NCBI GenBank assembly: GCA_013286425.1
Contig: JABDFS010000016.1
Location: 2,501-43,453, forward strand
Length of the DNA: 40,953 bases
Source: Bacteroidota bacterium
Lineage (GTDB): Bacteria; Bacteroidota; Bacteroidia; Chitinophagales; Chitinophagaceae
Reading direction: 5' to 3'
This document shows positions 26,932-35,901 of the stretch, piece by piece. The position numbers and the translations under genes are program-made. Positions within the stretch are counted from its first letter, which is position 1. Every line of letters begins with the position of its first letter. The notes beneath the pieces were generated by a model. The model worked only from the letters and a program-made list of their open reading frames with translations. It did no database searches and had not been told where the DNA came from.

Positions 26932-26958
26932 AAAAGGCCTCATCACGAGGCCTTTTTA
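26932..26958. terminator. Bidirectional Rho-independent terminator
   Basis: AAAAGGCCTC (26932-26941) pairs perfectly with GAGGCCTTTT (26947-26956) over ATCAC, with A- and T-runs on both sides. It serves pheS on the plus strand and the OmpA gene on the minus strand. Confidence 0.9.
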
Positions 26959-26975
26959 TTTTGTAATAAAGAGAT

Positions 26976-28190
26976 CTATTTTTCCCTGAGCTGTACAGAG
27001 ATCCTGCGGTCTTTTTTCCTGTCTTCATCTGAAGCGGTTGCAGGCATAGTTGCAAACTGGGAACCATATCCTTCGGCACCCACTAATTGAGTTGCATTTG
27101 CACCTGCAGTTTTGATAGCATTCAATACAGCGTCGGCTCTTGCCTGGCTTAGCTTTTTATTGTCGGTTTCGTTACCTGTTTTATCCGTGTATCCGCCTAT
27201 CTTAACTTTTGCTTTGGGATAAGCTTTCAATATGGCAACGATATTGCTTACCTGTACCTGGCTTTCCGTTGTAATAGTGGCGCTGCCTGTTTCAAAATTA
27301 AGATTGTCAAAATCAAACCATTTGTCTTTGCCCGGTTTACAGTTTGCATCGTTCAAACAGGTAACCAGCATATCTTCAATACCACCCTTATAAGCTTCTA
27401 TTTCGGTGCCGTCTGCAAGTTTTACTTTCAATGATTCTCTTGCCGGCGCCATTGTAGCTGTTGTATCTGGAGCCATTGCAGGTGCGGCCATCGTTGTAGT
27501 ATCTGCAGTAGCTGCTGTATTTGCTTCAGGCGTTTTATTACAGCTTCGCATAAAATAAATTATAAGAATAATTGCCAGTGCAATTAAAACCAGGGGCATC
27601 AGCCAATTGCGTTTGGGCTGTTCTGCAATGGAGCGTACATCTGCTGCAGTTGTACCGATAACTTTTTTAGCTGAGCCAGGGAGGTTGCTGATGTTTAATC
27701 CTGGTGGTAACATGCTGAGTATCCCTGATTTTTGTTCAGACAGGAAAGCGCTTAAACCGCCGGATGAAAGATTATTATCCGTAGCATGTTTACCTAATAC
27801 GCCGAGTATAAGCGGCACGATCATACTTAGTATAGAACCGGCTGAAGAAGTTTTAATACCTGAATGCGAAGCCAGCGCATTTACCACGTTGTTGGTTTGG
27901 CTGCCAAATAAATTATTTACAAGCGTACTGCCGGTTGATGCAGCGCCACCGGAAAGAAGCGCAGAAGCATTTCCCAAAACATTATTGTTGAGCGCGTCTT
28001 TAGCATTATTCAAAACGCCTGAAACGTCGCCCGACTCAACGCGGCCTATAATTCCTGATATTACTGCAGGAACTGCGCCTGTTATTGCTTTTGAAACATT
28101 ATCGGTGTTTTCCCCGAGGTAAGAAGATGCTTTACTGATAAGGTCCGGCGTAATAAAAGACTTTACGGAATCAATAAGATTTGAAGGCAT
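26976..28190 (-). CDS. DUF937 and OmpA-domain membrane protein
   Basis: A 404-residue protein from the ATG at 28188-28190 (the ORF runs to 28238, but MPSNLIDSVKSFITPDLISK begins the domain). Residues 1-150 are a DUF937 domain with ENTDNVSKAITGAVPAVIS. A transmembrane helix (LMPLVLIALAIILIIYF, about 197-213) is followed by an Ala/Thr-rich linker (PEANTAATADTTTMAAPAMA). The C-terminal OmpA domain contains WFDFDNLNFETGSATI, then KVKIGGYTDKTGNETDNKKLSQARADAV, the peptidoglycan-binding signature. It should sit in the inner membrane with the OmpA domain binding the cell wall and DUF937 inside. The function of DUF937 is unknown. Confidence 0.88.
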   Translation of the reverse strand: MPSNLIDSVKSFITPDLISKASSYLGENTDNVSKAITGAVPAVISGIIGRVESGDVSGVLNNAKDALNNNVLGNASALLSGGAASTGSTLVNNLFGSQTNNVVNALASHSGIKTSSAGSILSMIVPLILGVLGKHATDNNLSSGGLSAFLSEQKSGILSMLPPGLNISNLPGSAKKVIGTTAADVRSIAEQPKRNWLMPLVLIALAIILIIYFMRSCNKTPEANTAATADTTTMAAPAMAPDTTATMAPARESLKVKLADGTEIEAYKGGIEDMLVTCLNDANCKPGKDKWFDFDNLNFETGSATITTESQVQVSNIVAILKAYPKAKVKIGGYTDKTGNETDNKKLSQARADAVLNAIKTAGANATQLVGAEGYGSQFATMPATASDEDRKKDRRISVQLREK

Positions 28191-28406
28191 AGCAATGTGT
28201 TTTAAAGTGAAGAAAAAAATTACAAAAGGATGTTGCAATGGAGTGTTTCCGTGCTTTGACTGGTTAGCTTATGTGCTGAATTTATCGAAGTAGTAATAAA
28301 TCCTGTTTAAAGATATTGAATTACCTGGTATATGTACAACCTTATCTCTTTATAATACCTAACTTCAAATTATAAAGGCATTTGCTGAATTTTAAATTTG
28401 CTCAAC

Positions 28407-28802
28407 ATGAATGAAAACAACACTACCTTCTTTGCACCGCAACTGTTTATTAATAATGGCATAACAGATATTTCATTTTACGCAAACGCATTTGGTGCAA
28501 CAGAAAACCTGCGTTTTAATAATGATGACGGCAGCCTGCATGTGGCAGAACTTTGTATATACGGCTGCATCTTTCATTTGCATGAAATAACATCAAACCT
28601 TTACCATTTTTCGCCTGAAAAACATAATGGCATAACTACGCTTATCGGTTTGTTTGTTCCGGATGTTGATGTTGTAATGAACAGCGCTATACAAGCCGGC
28701 GCAATTGAAATAAGCCCTGCAAAAGATTATGAATACAATTACCGCCAGGGCACTATCAGGGACCCTTTTGGCCATGATTGGTTGATACAGAAGAAGATCT
28801 AA
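28407..28802 (+). CDS. VOC-family protein (PhnB/glyoxalase-like)
   Basis: A 131-residue single-domain vicinal-oxygen-chelate protein. Visible parts are FFAPQLFINNGITDISFYANAFGA, then LHVAELCIYGCIFHLHEI with a metal-ligand His/Glu candidate, TLIGLFVPDVDVVMNSAIQAGA and RQGTIRDPFGHDWLIQKK, the typical DPFGHxWxI ending. Such proteins include bleomycin-resistance-like and glyoxalase-like enzymes; the activity here is unknown. The start is the ATG at 28407; a TTG at 28398 in frame is less likely. It stands alone. The 217 bp between it and the OmpA gene hold AT-rich DNA with no other feature. Confidence 0.82.
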   Translation: MNENNTTFFAPQLFINNGITDISFYANAFGATENLRFNNDDGSLHVAELCIYGCIFHLHEITSNLYHFSPEKHNGITTLIGLFVPDVDVVMNSAIQAGAIEISPAKDYEYNYRQGTIRDPFGHDWLIQKKI

Positions 28803-28979
28803 ACAACATCATGATTCAAAAGAACTACCTCTTTCATTAGCGGCATATTTGCAGAAAAAGGACAAATAGTTAAAGAAGAATGTGTGCTTTATGTTACTCT
28901 TCACCTATACTACAATTGTTAGTCATAAGACTCAACAATGCTAACAAACAGGACATCAACAGTAGCGGAGTTATAAATA

Positions 28980-29905
28980 ACCCAAGTTGCTGGATATTGA
29001 ATAAAAAGAGGTGAGCAAGGGATAAATTATTTTTGAGTTACCACACCAAAAAATAATAGTCATGCTCACCGGAGATAAAATTATAAGCATTTATTGTATT
29101 GTAGATGATATTTTAAAAGGGATATGTTACAAAGAAGATTCAAGAAGAAAAGTAAGTGATAGTGAGGTTATAACAACAGGGGTTGTATCAGCTCTTTATT
29201 TTGGAGGCCATATTGATAATGGAAGAAGTTTTATGAAGATGAGTGGAATGGTTCCTGCTATGCTTGATAAAAGCCGGTTTAACCGTAGGGGTTCACCAAT
29301 TGTCAGATATACTTTTTATGATGTTTTACCAGATTGGTGATTGTTTGAAAACGGCAGCAGGAGCATCAGAATATGTGATTGATTCGTTTCCTGTAGCAGT
29401 ATGTGATAATATTCGCATCAGCCGGAGTAAAATAGTAAAAGGCAAACAGTGGCGGGGTAAACAATGCAGTATGCGCAGATATTTCTATGGTGTTAAAGTG
29501 CAGGTATTAGTTAACAGGCATGGCATTCCGGTCGAATTTTGTTTTGTTCCCGGCAGTGAAAGCGATGTACAGGCATTAAAAAAATTACCATTGGCAGTTG
29601 CAGCAGAGAGTAATATCTGTGGTGATTCTGCTTATACAGATTATACTATTGAAGATGATATGAAGAAAGCTGATTTAATTCAATTAATGATTCAGCGTAA
29701 AAGCAATGCAAAGCGAAAAGATGAGCCATGGATAAGATTTATAAAACAATACATGAGAAAAGGAATTGAAACAGCTTTCAGTCAGATCAAAGCATTATTT
29801 CTTAGAAAAACACACGCAGTAACTTTCAAAGGATTTTTAATAAAACTTGTAATGTTTATTCTGGGATTTACTTTGGATAAGCTCACTTGATAACTAGCAA
29901 CTTGA
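28980..29905 (+). mobile_element. IS982-family insertion sequence
   Basis: Left end ACCCAAGTTGCTGGATAT (28980-28997) and right end ATAACTAGCAACTTG (29890-29904) form an imperfect terminal inverted repeat of about 15 bp (13 matches, with a perfect CAAGTTGCT core). Between them lies one transposase frame. No clear target-site duplication is seen. The stretch 28803-28979 to its left contains nothing recognisable. Confidence 0.8.
29062..29890 (+). pseudogene. IS982 transposase, frameshifted
   Basis: A DDE transposase of the IS982 family. The first frame (from 29062) reads VDDILKGICYKEDSRRKVSDSEV, then ALYFGGHIDNGRSFMKMSG and KSRFNRR, then is lost. The second frame carries the rest: VHQLSDILFMMF, then YVIDSFPVAVCD (first Asp), CGDSAYTD (second Asp) and RKGIETAFSQIKALF (the Glu). 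They join if one base is removed from G4 (29288-29291), giving about 275 residues, near the family norm. IS982 normally has a single unbroken ORF, so this copy is probably inactive unless the extra G is a sequence error. Confidence 0.85.
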
Positions 29906-29933
29906 ATTAATTAATTGCCGAACAGTATTCATA

Positions 29934-30003
29934 CAGTACAAGTGTTGCGATCCCGCGCCAGTGCTGAACAGGCTGCACCGTGCTTAATAGAACTGATGCA
30001 GCC
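29934..30003 (+). repeat. Interspersed repeat, copy 3 (fullest copy)
   Basis: Two blocks. CAGTACAAGTGTTGCGATCC-CG (29934-29955) matches 21812-21833, and TGCACCGTGCTTAATAG then AACTGATGCAGCC (29974-30003) matches the minus strand of 5504-5550. It lies between the IS982 right end and the terminator of the rpsP unit; no gene is in this gap. Confidence 0.7.
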
Positions 30004-30014
30004 CGGTAAACAAA

Positions 30015-30047
30015 ATAAAAAAATCCCGATATTGCTATCGGGATTTT
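30015..30047 (-). terminator. Terminator of the rpsP gene
   Basis: AAATCCCGAT (30021-30030) and ATCGGGATTT (30037-30046) pair perfectly over 6 nt. On the minus strand a T7 run follows. It lies about 45 bp past the rpsP stop codon. Confidence 0.88.
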
Positions 30048-30091
30048 AAAGAAAAATTTTTCCCTGGTTACGTACGTTTCCGTTGAATTGT

Positions 30092-30514
30092 TTACGATTC
30101 AACTCTTCTTACAGCTGGCTGCTGAGGTCGGCTAGCAATTCTGGATCGCTTGTGCTCATCACTACGGCGCTTTATATGCGCTTCGTGTTCTTCATGCCAT
30201 TTCTGGAATTTTTGCATGGCTGCTACTTCGTCAAACAGTCCAAGTTTTACACCGCGCAGTAAGTGTTTTAGATAGAGCACTCCTTTAAAGGATAAGATGC
30301 GGCGAACCGTATCGGTTGGCTCAGCACCTTTGTGCAACCATTCTAAAGCTTTCTGACGATCTAACTGGATTGTTGCTGGAACAGTTAGCGGATTGTAGGT
30401 ACCGATCTTCTGGATAAATTTTCCATCACGGGGCGCACGGGCATCGGCTACAACGATAAAGTAAAAAGGTCTCTTTTTACTTCCGTGCCTTTGAAGTCTG
30501 ATTTTTACTGCCAT
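30092..30514 (-). CDS. rpsP: 30S ribosomal protein S16
   Basis: A 140-residue S16, part of the small ribosomal subunit. The conserved core is [42 protein letters not shown], then [19 protein letters not shown]. After residue about 85 it has an extension rich in Lys, Arg, Glu and His ([18 protein letters not shown]), usual for Bacteroidota S16. The gene follows ffh on the same strand after 116 bp, but has its own promoter-like sequence. The rimM and trmD neighbours usual elsewhere are absent. Confidence 0.96.
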   Translation of the reverse strand: MAVKIRLQRHGSKKRPFYFIVVADARAPRDGKFIQKIGTYNPLTVPATIQLDRQKALEWLHKGAEPTDTVRRILSFKGVLYLKHLLRGVKLGLFDEVAAMQKFQKWHEEHEAHIKRRSDEHKRSRIASRPQQPAVRRVES

Positions 30515-30568
30515 TTTAAATAGAAATTTAAAGGCCTTAACTAAAAGGTTTAAATGAATAATGGACTG

Positions 30569-30598
30569 CGAATGTAAGAGATAATTTATAATCTCAAA
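30569..30598 (-). promoter_or_regulatory. Putative promoter of rpsP
   Basis: On the minus strand TTTG (30598-30595), 18 bp, then TACATTCG (30576-30569). A leader of about 50 nt would follow to the ATG at 30514. Confidence 0.45.
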
Positions 30599-30630
30599 AA
30601 GCGCTGCCCCTAAAATTAATTTTTTTTTAA

Positions 30631-31953
30631 TTATCGCTTCATTCCGGGCATGCGCATTCCGCTCATCGGCATCTTATTCATCGTTTTCATCATCTGTTTC
30701 ATTTGCTCAAATTGTTTCATCAATGCGTTAACATCTTCCATTGTTTTTCCAGACCCTTTTGCCAACCGGTTTCGCCTGCTTTGAGAGATAACATCGGGGT
30801 TTGCCCTCTCATAAGGCGTCATTGAATTGATGACTGCTTCGACACCCTTAAAAGCATCATCGCTTATATCAATATCTTTTATGGCTTTTCCCATTCCCGG
30901 AATCATGCCCATCAGGTCTTTCAGATTACCCATTTTCTTTATCTGTTGCAATTGATCATAAAAATCCTGGAAATCAAATTGATTCTTGCGGATTTTCTTT
31001 TCCAGCTTCTTCGCCTGTTCTTCATCAAATTGCGCCTGCGCCTTTTCAACCAGCGAAGTAATATCACCCATGCCCAAAATACGCTGTGCCATACGTTCAG
31101 GGTAAAACACATCCAGCGTATCTAACTTTTCACCACTGCTTACAAATTTTATGGGCTTATTTACAGTATATTGAATTGATAAGGCTGCACCACCACGTGT
31201 ATCGCCATCCAATTTTGTTAAAACAACACCGGAAAAATTAAGACGGTCATTAAAGGCTTTTGCTGTATTCACTGCGTCCTGGCCTGTCATTGAATCAACA
31301 ACAAATAATATTTCTGTCGGATTAACGGCTGCTTTAATATCGGCAACTTCGGCCATCATTACTTCATCAACAGCCAAACGACCGGCAGTATCTATAATAA
31401 CTACATTTTTATTTTTTGCCTTTGCTTCTTTAATAGCGTTTTGCGCAATTGCAACTGCATCTTTTGTTTCAGGCTCGCTGTAAACATCTACCTTAATTTG
31501 CTCACCAAGAATTTTTAACTGGTCAATTGCCGCAGGGCGATAAATATCTGCAGCAACCAACAAAGGAGATTTTTTTTGATTCTTTAAATAGTTGGCAAGC
31601 TTGCCACTAAAAGTTGTTTTACCGCTACCTTGTAAACCTGCAATCAGTATTACAGCCGGATTACCCGTAACATCAAATTTTGCTTCTGTGCCACCCATTA
31701 ATTCGGTAAGCTCATCCTGCACGATCTTCACCATTAACTGGCCGGGACTAATAGCATTAATTACTTTTTCACCGGTTGCTTTTTCTTTTACTCTATCGGT
31801 AAAGTCTTTGGCTATTTTATAGTTAACATCGGCGTCAATTAAAGCGCGGCGAATATCTTTAACCGTGTTGGCAATATTCAGGTCATTTATTCTTGATTCA
31901 CCTTTTAAATTCTTAAAAGCACTTTCAAGCCTTTCGGTAAGATTATTGAACAT
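30631..31953 (-). CDS. ffh: Signal recognition particle protein Ffh
   Basis: A 440-residue Ffh (SRP54), the GTPase that delivers signal-sequence proteins to the membrane with FtsY and SRP RNA. The N domain ([18 protein letters not shown]) is followed by the G domain: GLQGSGKTT (P-loop, about 105-113), [14 protein letters not shown] (DTAGR) and [15 protein letters not shown] (TKLD). The M domain from about residue 300 is methionine-rich, ending in [23 protein letters not shown]. The ORF continues to 31998, but the ATG at 31951-31953 starts the known N domain. A TATATTTG element lies just upstream. Confidence 0.97.
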   Translation of the reverse strand: MFNNLTERLESAFKNLKGESRINDLNIANTVKDIRRALIDADVNYKIAKDFTDRVKEKATGEKVINAISPGQLMVKIVQDELTELMGGTEAKFDVTGNPAVILIAGLQGSGKTTFSGKLANYLKNQKKSPLLVAADIYRPAAIDQLKILGEQIKVDVYSEPETKDAVAIAQNAIKEAKAKNKNVVIIDTAGRLAVDEVMMAEVADIKAAVNPTEILFVVDSMTGQDAVNTAKAFNDRLNFSGVVLTKLDGDTRGGAALSIQYTVNKPIKFVSSGEKLDTLDVFYPERMAQRILGMGDITSLVEKAQAQFDEEQAKKLEKKIRKNQFDFQDFYDQLQQIKKMGNLKDLMGMIPGMGKAIKDIDISDDAFKGVEAVINSMTPYERANPDVISQSRRNRLAKGSGKTMEDVNALMKQFEQMKQMMKTMNKMPMSGMRMPGMKR

Positions 31954-31971
31954 AGATAATTTTAAGGATTG

Positions 31972-31979
31972 CAAATATA
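31972..31979 (-). promoter_or_regulatory. Putative -7 element of ffh
   Basis: TATATTTG on the minus strand, an exact TAnnTTTG, about 18 bp before the ffh ATG. The matching -33 region is weak (TTTTAA). Confidence 0.4.
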
Positions 31980-32005
31980 TATAACGAATAACGAGCATTA
32001 AAACC

Positions 32006-32040
32006 TTTGCTTTCCCGATTTTGAAATAGCGTTATTTTTG
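32006..32040 (+). promoter_or_regulatory. Promoter of the DUF4293 gene
   Basis: TTTG at 32006-32009, 23 bp, then TATTTTTG at 32033-32040, an exact TAnnTTTG. The ATG is 21 bp on. It is divergent from ffh. Confidence 0.55.
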
Positions 32041-32061
32041 AGGATAATTTAAAGTTTAATT

Positions 32062-32472
32062 ATGATACAACGTATACAATCGCTTTGGTTGCTGGCAGGT
32101 TCAGCCTGTGCTTTTTTAACTATGAAGTTTGCCTTTTATTATATCGGTCCACATCCTGATTTATCCTCAGATCAGTTTAATGCCACTACTAATATGGTTC
32201 TCTTAATATTAACTTCTATTCTTGGAGCGCTTTGCCTGTTCAACATTTTTATATATAAACAAAGAAAATTGCAATTGTGGCTTACTATACTTGGTATAGT
32301 GATAAGCATTTTAAATATTTTTCTCTATTTCGATTACAAAAAAAATTATACCGGTGGCGGATTGGCGTTATCATCCATTTTTGCTTTTGCTATTCCTGTA
32401 TTTTTATTTTTTGCCGCGCAAGGAATTTACAGGGATCAGAAGCTTGTAAAAAGTATGGACCGGCTGCGATGA
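32062..32472 (+). CDS. DUF4293 membrane protein
   Basis: A 136-residue protein with four hydrophobic helices (IQSLWLLAGSACAFLTMKFAF, TNMVLLILTSILGALCLFNIF, LQLWLTILGIVISILNIFLYF and ALSSIFAFAIPVFLFFAAQGIY), ending in RDQKLVKSMDRLR. The MIQRIQSLWL start is the signature of DUF4293, a family found almost only in Bacteroidota. The function is unknown. Genes divergent from ffh in this position suggest a link to membrane protein biogenesis only weakly. A strong terminator follows. Confidence 0.85.
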   Translation: MIQRIQSLWLLAGSACAFLTMKFAFYYIGPHPDLSSDQFNATTNMVLLILTSILGALCLFNIFIYKQRKLQLWLTILGIVISILNIFLYFDYKKNYTGGGLALSSIFAFAIPVFLFFAAQGIYRDQKLVKSMDRLR

Positions 32473-32493
32473 GCTTTAAATGCTATGTATCTG

Positions 32494-32530
32494 AAAAGAG
32501 GAAAATTGTTTTCCAGTTTTCCTCTTTTTA
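32494..32530. terminator. Bidirectional Rho-independent terminator
   Basis: AAAAGAGGAAAA (32494-32505) pairs perfectly with TTTTCCTCTTTT (32517-32528) over 11 nt. It ends the DUF4293 gene and can end the minus-strand S74 gene. Confidence 0.88.
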
Positions 32531-32553
32531 TTTCAATTTATTTTGAGATGATA

Positions 32554-34353
32554 TTATTTTTCAATCACCATTTTCTTTGATGAAGAAACATTGCCATCAG
32601 TAATTATAAAATAAGTATAAACTCCTGCACTGAATTTATTCAGATCAACATTTATTTTGTTTGATGAAGCTGTAATGTTTTGATTTGATACAACATTGCC
32701 ATTTGCATTTACAATTACAAGCGATGCAATTTTTACCTGCTGCGGAATTTGATAACTGATAGAAGTTGTATTACCTGATGGATTGGGCACATTCTGACCT
32801 AGTATAACAGAAGAGATATTTTGCACTGTAGATGCATTCATACTACCTGAAGTATTGCCATTCAATTGTTGTAATGTTGATTGAATATTTTGTAATTGTT
32901 GTTTCAATTCATCATTTTCATTACTTAATTCCTGTACTGCTTTTACAAGCGAAGGAATAATATCTGAATAAACAAGCGAATAATTGTCTTTATCATTTTC
33001 AGGTGCATGCACACCATCAAAATTGTAATTGATGTCTTTCGCTGCATTTGCCACATCCTGAGCAATAAAACCGCTGCGTACAATTTTTTCTGCTTTAGTA
33101 TATGCAGTTGAACTTTTGCTTACAGTTGAATCTGCCACACCTAAAAACTTTTCATATTTTTTTGCATCCAATAAATACGTAACAGGCTTTAATTTGTTAA
33201 TGAACACAAGGCCGGGCACATTATCCTGTATATTTTTTTTGAAGCGAAGGTCACTCAGCGTACTCCATCCAACCTGGCCGCCAATAACGGTTACTGCACT
33301 GTTGCCGATAACAACTTTATTGGAAGCATTTACAGAAGCAGAAAAGCCAACTGCAGTTGCATTGGTAAGATTATTTAATGCCACATCTGCCTGTGTACCG
33401 ATGGCTGTGTTATTAGAGCCTGAAGTGTTTTTACCAAGCGCCATTACACCCATTGCAACATTATAACTTCCGGTTGTGTTATTGTATAAAGCATGATAGG
33501 CAGTAGCTGCATTGAACGATCCTGTCGTATTAAAATATAAACATTCAAACCCATGCGCGCTTTGAAATGCACCACTTAAATTATTATATAAAGAGCTTAC
33601 ACCTGTTGATGTATTATGCCAGCCAATAACATTGCTGTACATAGCCTGCACACCGGTTGCTGTATTGCCATCTCCCGATTGGTTTGAATACAATGCATAA
33701 GCGCCGCTTGCAGTGTTGGCTTCGGAAATTAAATTGTTTAATAATGCAAATGCGCCGAGTGCAGTATTTGCTCTGCCGGAAACATTCGAATATAAAGCCT
33801 GCGCACCAACGGCTGTACAACTATAACCTGTTTGATTATTATACATTGTATTAAAACCAGTTGTTGTATTGTATGAAGCAGTGTTAGATAAACCTGAATT
33901 AATTCCAATGAATGTATTGTTGGTATCGCTGATGCTGATGAATTTATTATTTTGAAGGTAGAAGCCGCTGTCGGTAGAAATTTTTCCTGCTGTTGTTATG
34001 TCGCCGTTGTTTGCGCTTATATAAAACACCGGCGCTGATGAACCATTTCTGAATTCATATCTTAAATCTGTTGCATTAAATAACAAACCATAATTAGCAT
34101 TGTTGCTGAATTGAAACGCATACTTATTCGCACCAACTTTATATGCTCCTTTACCTGTAAAACTTAAGTTGCCTGCAGTATCAACAGCGAGATAATTTTT
34201 AGCACTCCCTAAACGCGAACTGCCGATAACCTGTAATGATGATGCAGGCGTTATAGTTCCGACACCAACGTTTCCTGTTGATGGAAAAGTATTTTGCGCG
34301 TTGATTGAAGTAATAACGCAAATAAGAAAACAAACAAGTAAAATGTTTTTCAT
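32554..34353 (-). CDS. Surface protein: 17-residue repeats, S74 chaperone domain, T9SS sorting domain
   Basis: A 599-residue exported protein, start at ATG 34353 (a second ATG at 34362 is possible). Signal peptide MKNILLVCFLICVITSINAQ. Residues about 166-335 are ten tandem units of exactly 17 residues (for example GAQALYSNVSGRANTAL, GAYALYSNQSGDGNTAT, GVMALGKNTSGSNNTAI), as in trimeric-adhesin heads. A peptidase S74 intramolecular chaperone domain follows with LSDLRFKKNI: the Ser367-Lys372 dyad is present, then GFIAQDV. Next is a coiled coil (LSNENDELKQQLQNIQSTLQQL, about 475-498). The T9SS sorting domain ends it (LGQNVPNPSGNTTSISY through KKMVIEK). It should trimerise at the cell surface. 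The combination of S74 and T9SS domains is discussed as a finding. Confidence 0.88.
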   Translation of the reverse strand: MKNILLVCFLICVITSINAQNTFPSTGNVGVGTITPASSLQVIGSSRLGSAKNYLAVDTAGNLSFTGKGAYKVGANKYAFQFSNNANYGLLFNATDLRYEFRNGSSAPVFYISANNGDITTAGKISTDSGFYLQNNKFISISDTNNTFIGINSGLSNTASYNTTTGFNTMYNNQTGYSCTAVGAQALYSNVSGRANTALGAFALLNNLISEANTASGAYALYSNQSGDGNTATGVQAMYSNVIGWHNTSTGVSSLYNNLSGAFQSAHGFECLYFNTTGSFNAATAYHALYNNTTGSYNVAMGVMALGKNTSGSNNTAIGTQADVALNNLTNATAVGFSASVNASNKVVIGNSAVTVIGGQVGWSTLSDLRFKKNIQDNVPGLVFINKLKPVTYLLDAKKYEKFLGVADSTVSKSSTAYTKAEKIVRSGFIAQDVANAAKDINYNFDGVHAPENDKDNYSLVYSDIIPSLVKAVQELSNENDELKQQLQNIQSTLQQLNGNTSGSMNASTVQNISSVILGQNVPNPSGNTTSISYQIPQQVKIASLVIVNANGNVVSNQNITASSNKINVDLNKFSAGVYTYFIITDGNVSSSKKMVIEK

Positions 34354-34482
34354 AAAGATCATTTAGTTAATGTTGACTGATTCGATAATTGCAAACAATA
34401 TAAGCAGATACTTCGTAAATGATAAGTATCTCAATACATCAGATTAATATATAGATTAAATAGAAAAGTGGTGTTGTAATTG

Positions 34483-35862
34483 TTATGATTTTTTCTTCAT
34501 GCCCTTCCACATTTCATTAAATGTTTTTTCGCTGAAATGCAGGTCAGACCTGTGTTTCGCCCAGCCTTTGAACATGCTGTTCACTACTTTGTTTTTCGTT
34601 TTGCCGTTGCTCATGTTCATCATGCCGCGATTTAAACTTGCCTGTTTCCAAAGCTTCCATGCAACACGTTCTGCAACGGATGCATCGCCTTCAACAACAG
34701 ATTCATGCCTGTTCTCTAACAACAATTCATGCAGGTTAATTCTTACAGGACAAACCTCTGTACAATTACCACACAAAGAAGATGCATAACTTAAATGTTT
34801 ATACGCTTTCAGATTTTTTAAATGCGGAGTAATAACACTGCCTATTGGCCCGCTGTAAGTTGTATCATAACTATGGCCGCCAATATTTTTATAAACCGGG
34901 CAGGCATTTAAACAGGCTCCGCAACGAATGCAATACAATGCTTCGCGTGTTTTAGGATTTGCAAGCAAATTTGTTCTGCCATTATCTAATAATATCACAT
35001 ACATTTCTTCAGGACCATCGGTTTCATTTTTTTGTTTCGGCCCTGAAATAATAGTGTTATAAACAGTTAATCTTTGCCCGGTGCCGAATGTTGCAAGCAA
35101 AGGCAAAAACAAAGCAAGATCATTAATAGACGGAATGACCTTTTCAATGCCTGCAACAACAATATGCGTTTTGGGAAATGCACTGCTTAATCTTGCGTTG
35201 CCTTCATTTTCTGTCACAGATATTGAGCCTGTATCCGCGATTAAAAAATTTGCGCCGGTTACGCCAACTTCCGCTTCAACATATTTTTTTCTAAGCTTTT
35301 CTCTTGCAAATTGTGTGAGTTGTTGCGGCGATAAATTTCCTGGTGCATTTAATTTTTCAGTAAAAAGTTTTGCAACGTCTTCCTTGCTTTTATGCATTGC
35401 CGGTGTAACAATATGATACGGCGGCTCATCATCTAACTGCTGAATATATTCTCCCAGATCTGTTTCAACACTTTCAATATTATGCTTCGCTAAAAATTTA
35501 TTCAGATGAATTTCTTCGGTAACCATACTCTTACTCTTCACCAATGTTTTGCAATTTTTTGCTTTGCATATCTTACCGATCTCTGTTAATGCTTCTTCTG
35601 CAGTTTCTGCCCAAATAACTTTTGTGCCGCGTGCTGAAATATTTTTTTCAAATGTTTCAAGCATTACGTCAAGCTTTTCAATGGCATTCCATTTTGTGTT
35701 CTTTGCTTTTTTACGTGCAATCATCAAATCATGAAACTGCGCTTTTCCTGCAGGCACAACAGCATTGTACCTGCTTATATTGAAATTTATTTTTCTGCGG
35801 TGATCAAGATTAGCTGCTTTGATTGTGCTCTTTGCTATGAATGTAGATGCGGTTTTGCTCAT
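34483..35862 (-). CDS. lutB: LutB-like iron-sulfur protein (LUD domain)
   Basis: A 459-residue protein of the LutB/YkgF type, part of the LutABC L-lactate oxidation system. The N-terminal LUD domain spans about 60-290 and includes ADTGSISVTENEGNARL, typical of it. The ferredoxin-like C-terminal part has two 4Fe-4S clusters: CIRCGACLNACPVY (near 310) and CGNCTEVCPVRINLHELLL (near 364). lutA and lutC are not in the window, so a complete pathway cannot be claimed. A heptanucleotide repeat lies just upstream. It could be another LUD-domain oxidoreductase subunit. Confidence 0.85.
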   Translation of the reverse strand: MSKTASTFIAKSTIKAANLDHRRKINFNISRYNAVVPAGKAQFHDLMIARKKAKNTKWNAIEKLDVMLETFEKNISARGTKVIWAETAEEALTEIGKICKAKNCKTLVKSKSMVTEEIHLNKFLAKHNIESVETDLGEYIQQLDDEPPYHIVTPAMHKSKEDVAKLFTEKLNAPGNLSPQQLTQFAREKLRKKYVEAEVGVTGANFLIADTGSISVTENEGNARLSSAFPKTHIVVAGIEKVIPSINDLALFLPLLATFGTGQRLTVYNTIISGPKQKNETDGPEEMYVILLDNGRTNLLANPKTREALYCIRCGACLNACPVYKNIGGHSYDTTYSGPIGSVITPHLKNLKAYKHLSYASSLCGNCTEVCPVRINLHELLLENRHESVVEGDASVAERVAWKLWKQASLNRGMMNMSNGKTKNKVVNSMFKGWAKHRSDLHFSEKTFNEMWKGMKKKS

Positions 35863-35890
35863 AGTAAATGGTGAGTAGTGAATTGTGAGT
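35863..35890. repeat. Heptanucleotide tandem repeat upstream of lutB
   Basis: Four 7-bp units on the plus strand: AGTAAAT, GGTGAGT, AGTGAAT, TGTGAGT. The minus-strand reading ACTCACA/ACTCACC is close to the GCTCACC unit in pheS. Confidence 0.7.
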
Positions 35891-35901
35891 TTATTGATTC
35901 G

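Noticed and set aside
28803..28979. Small gene or RNA left of the IS982 element.
   Set aside because: No ORF with a plausible start and no stem-loop or terminator was found in this AT-rich stretch.
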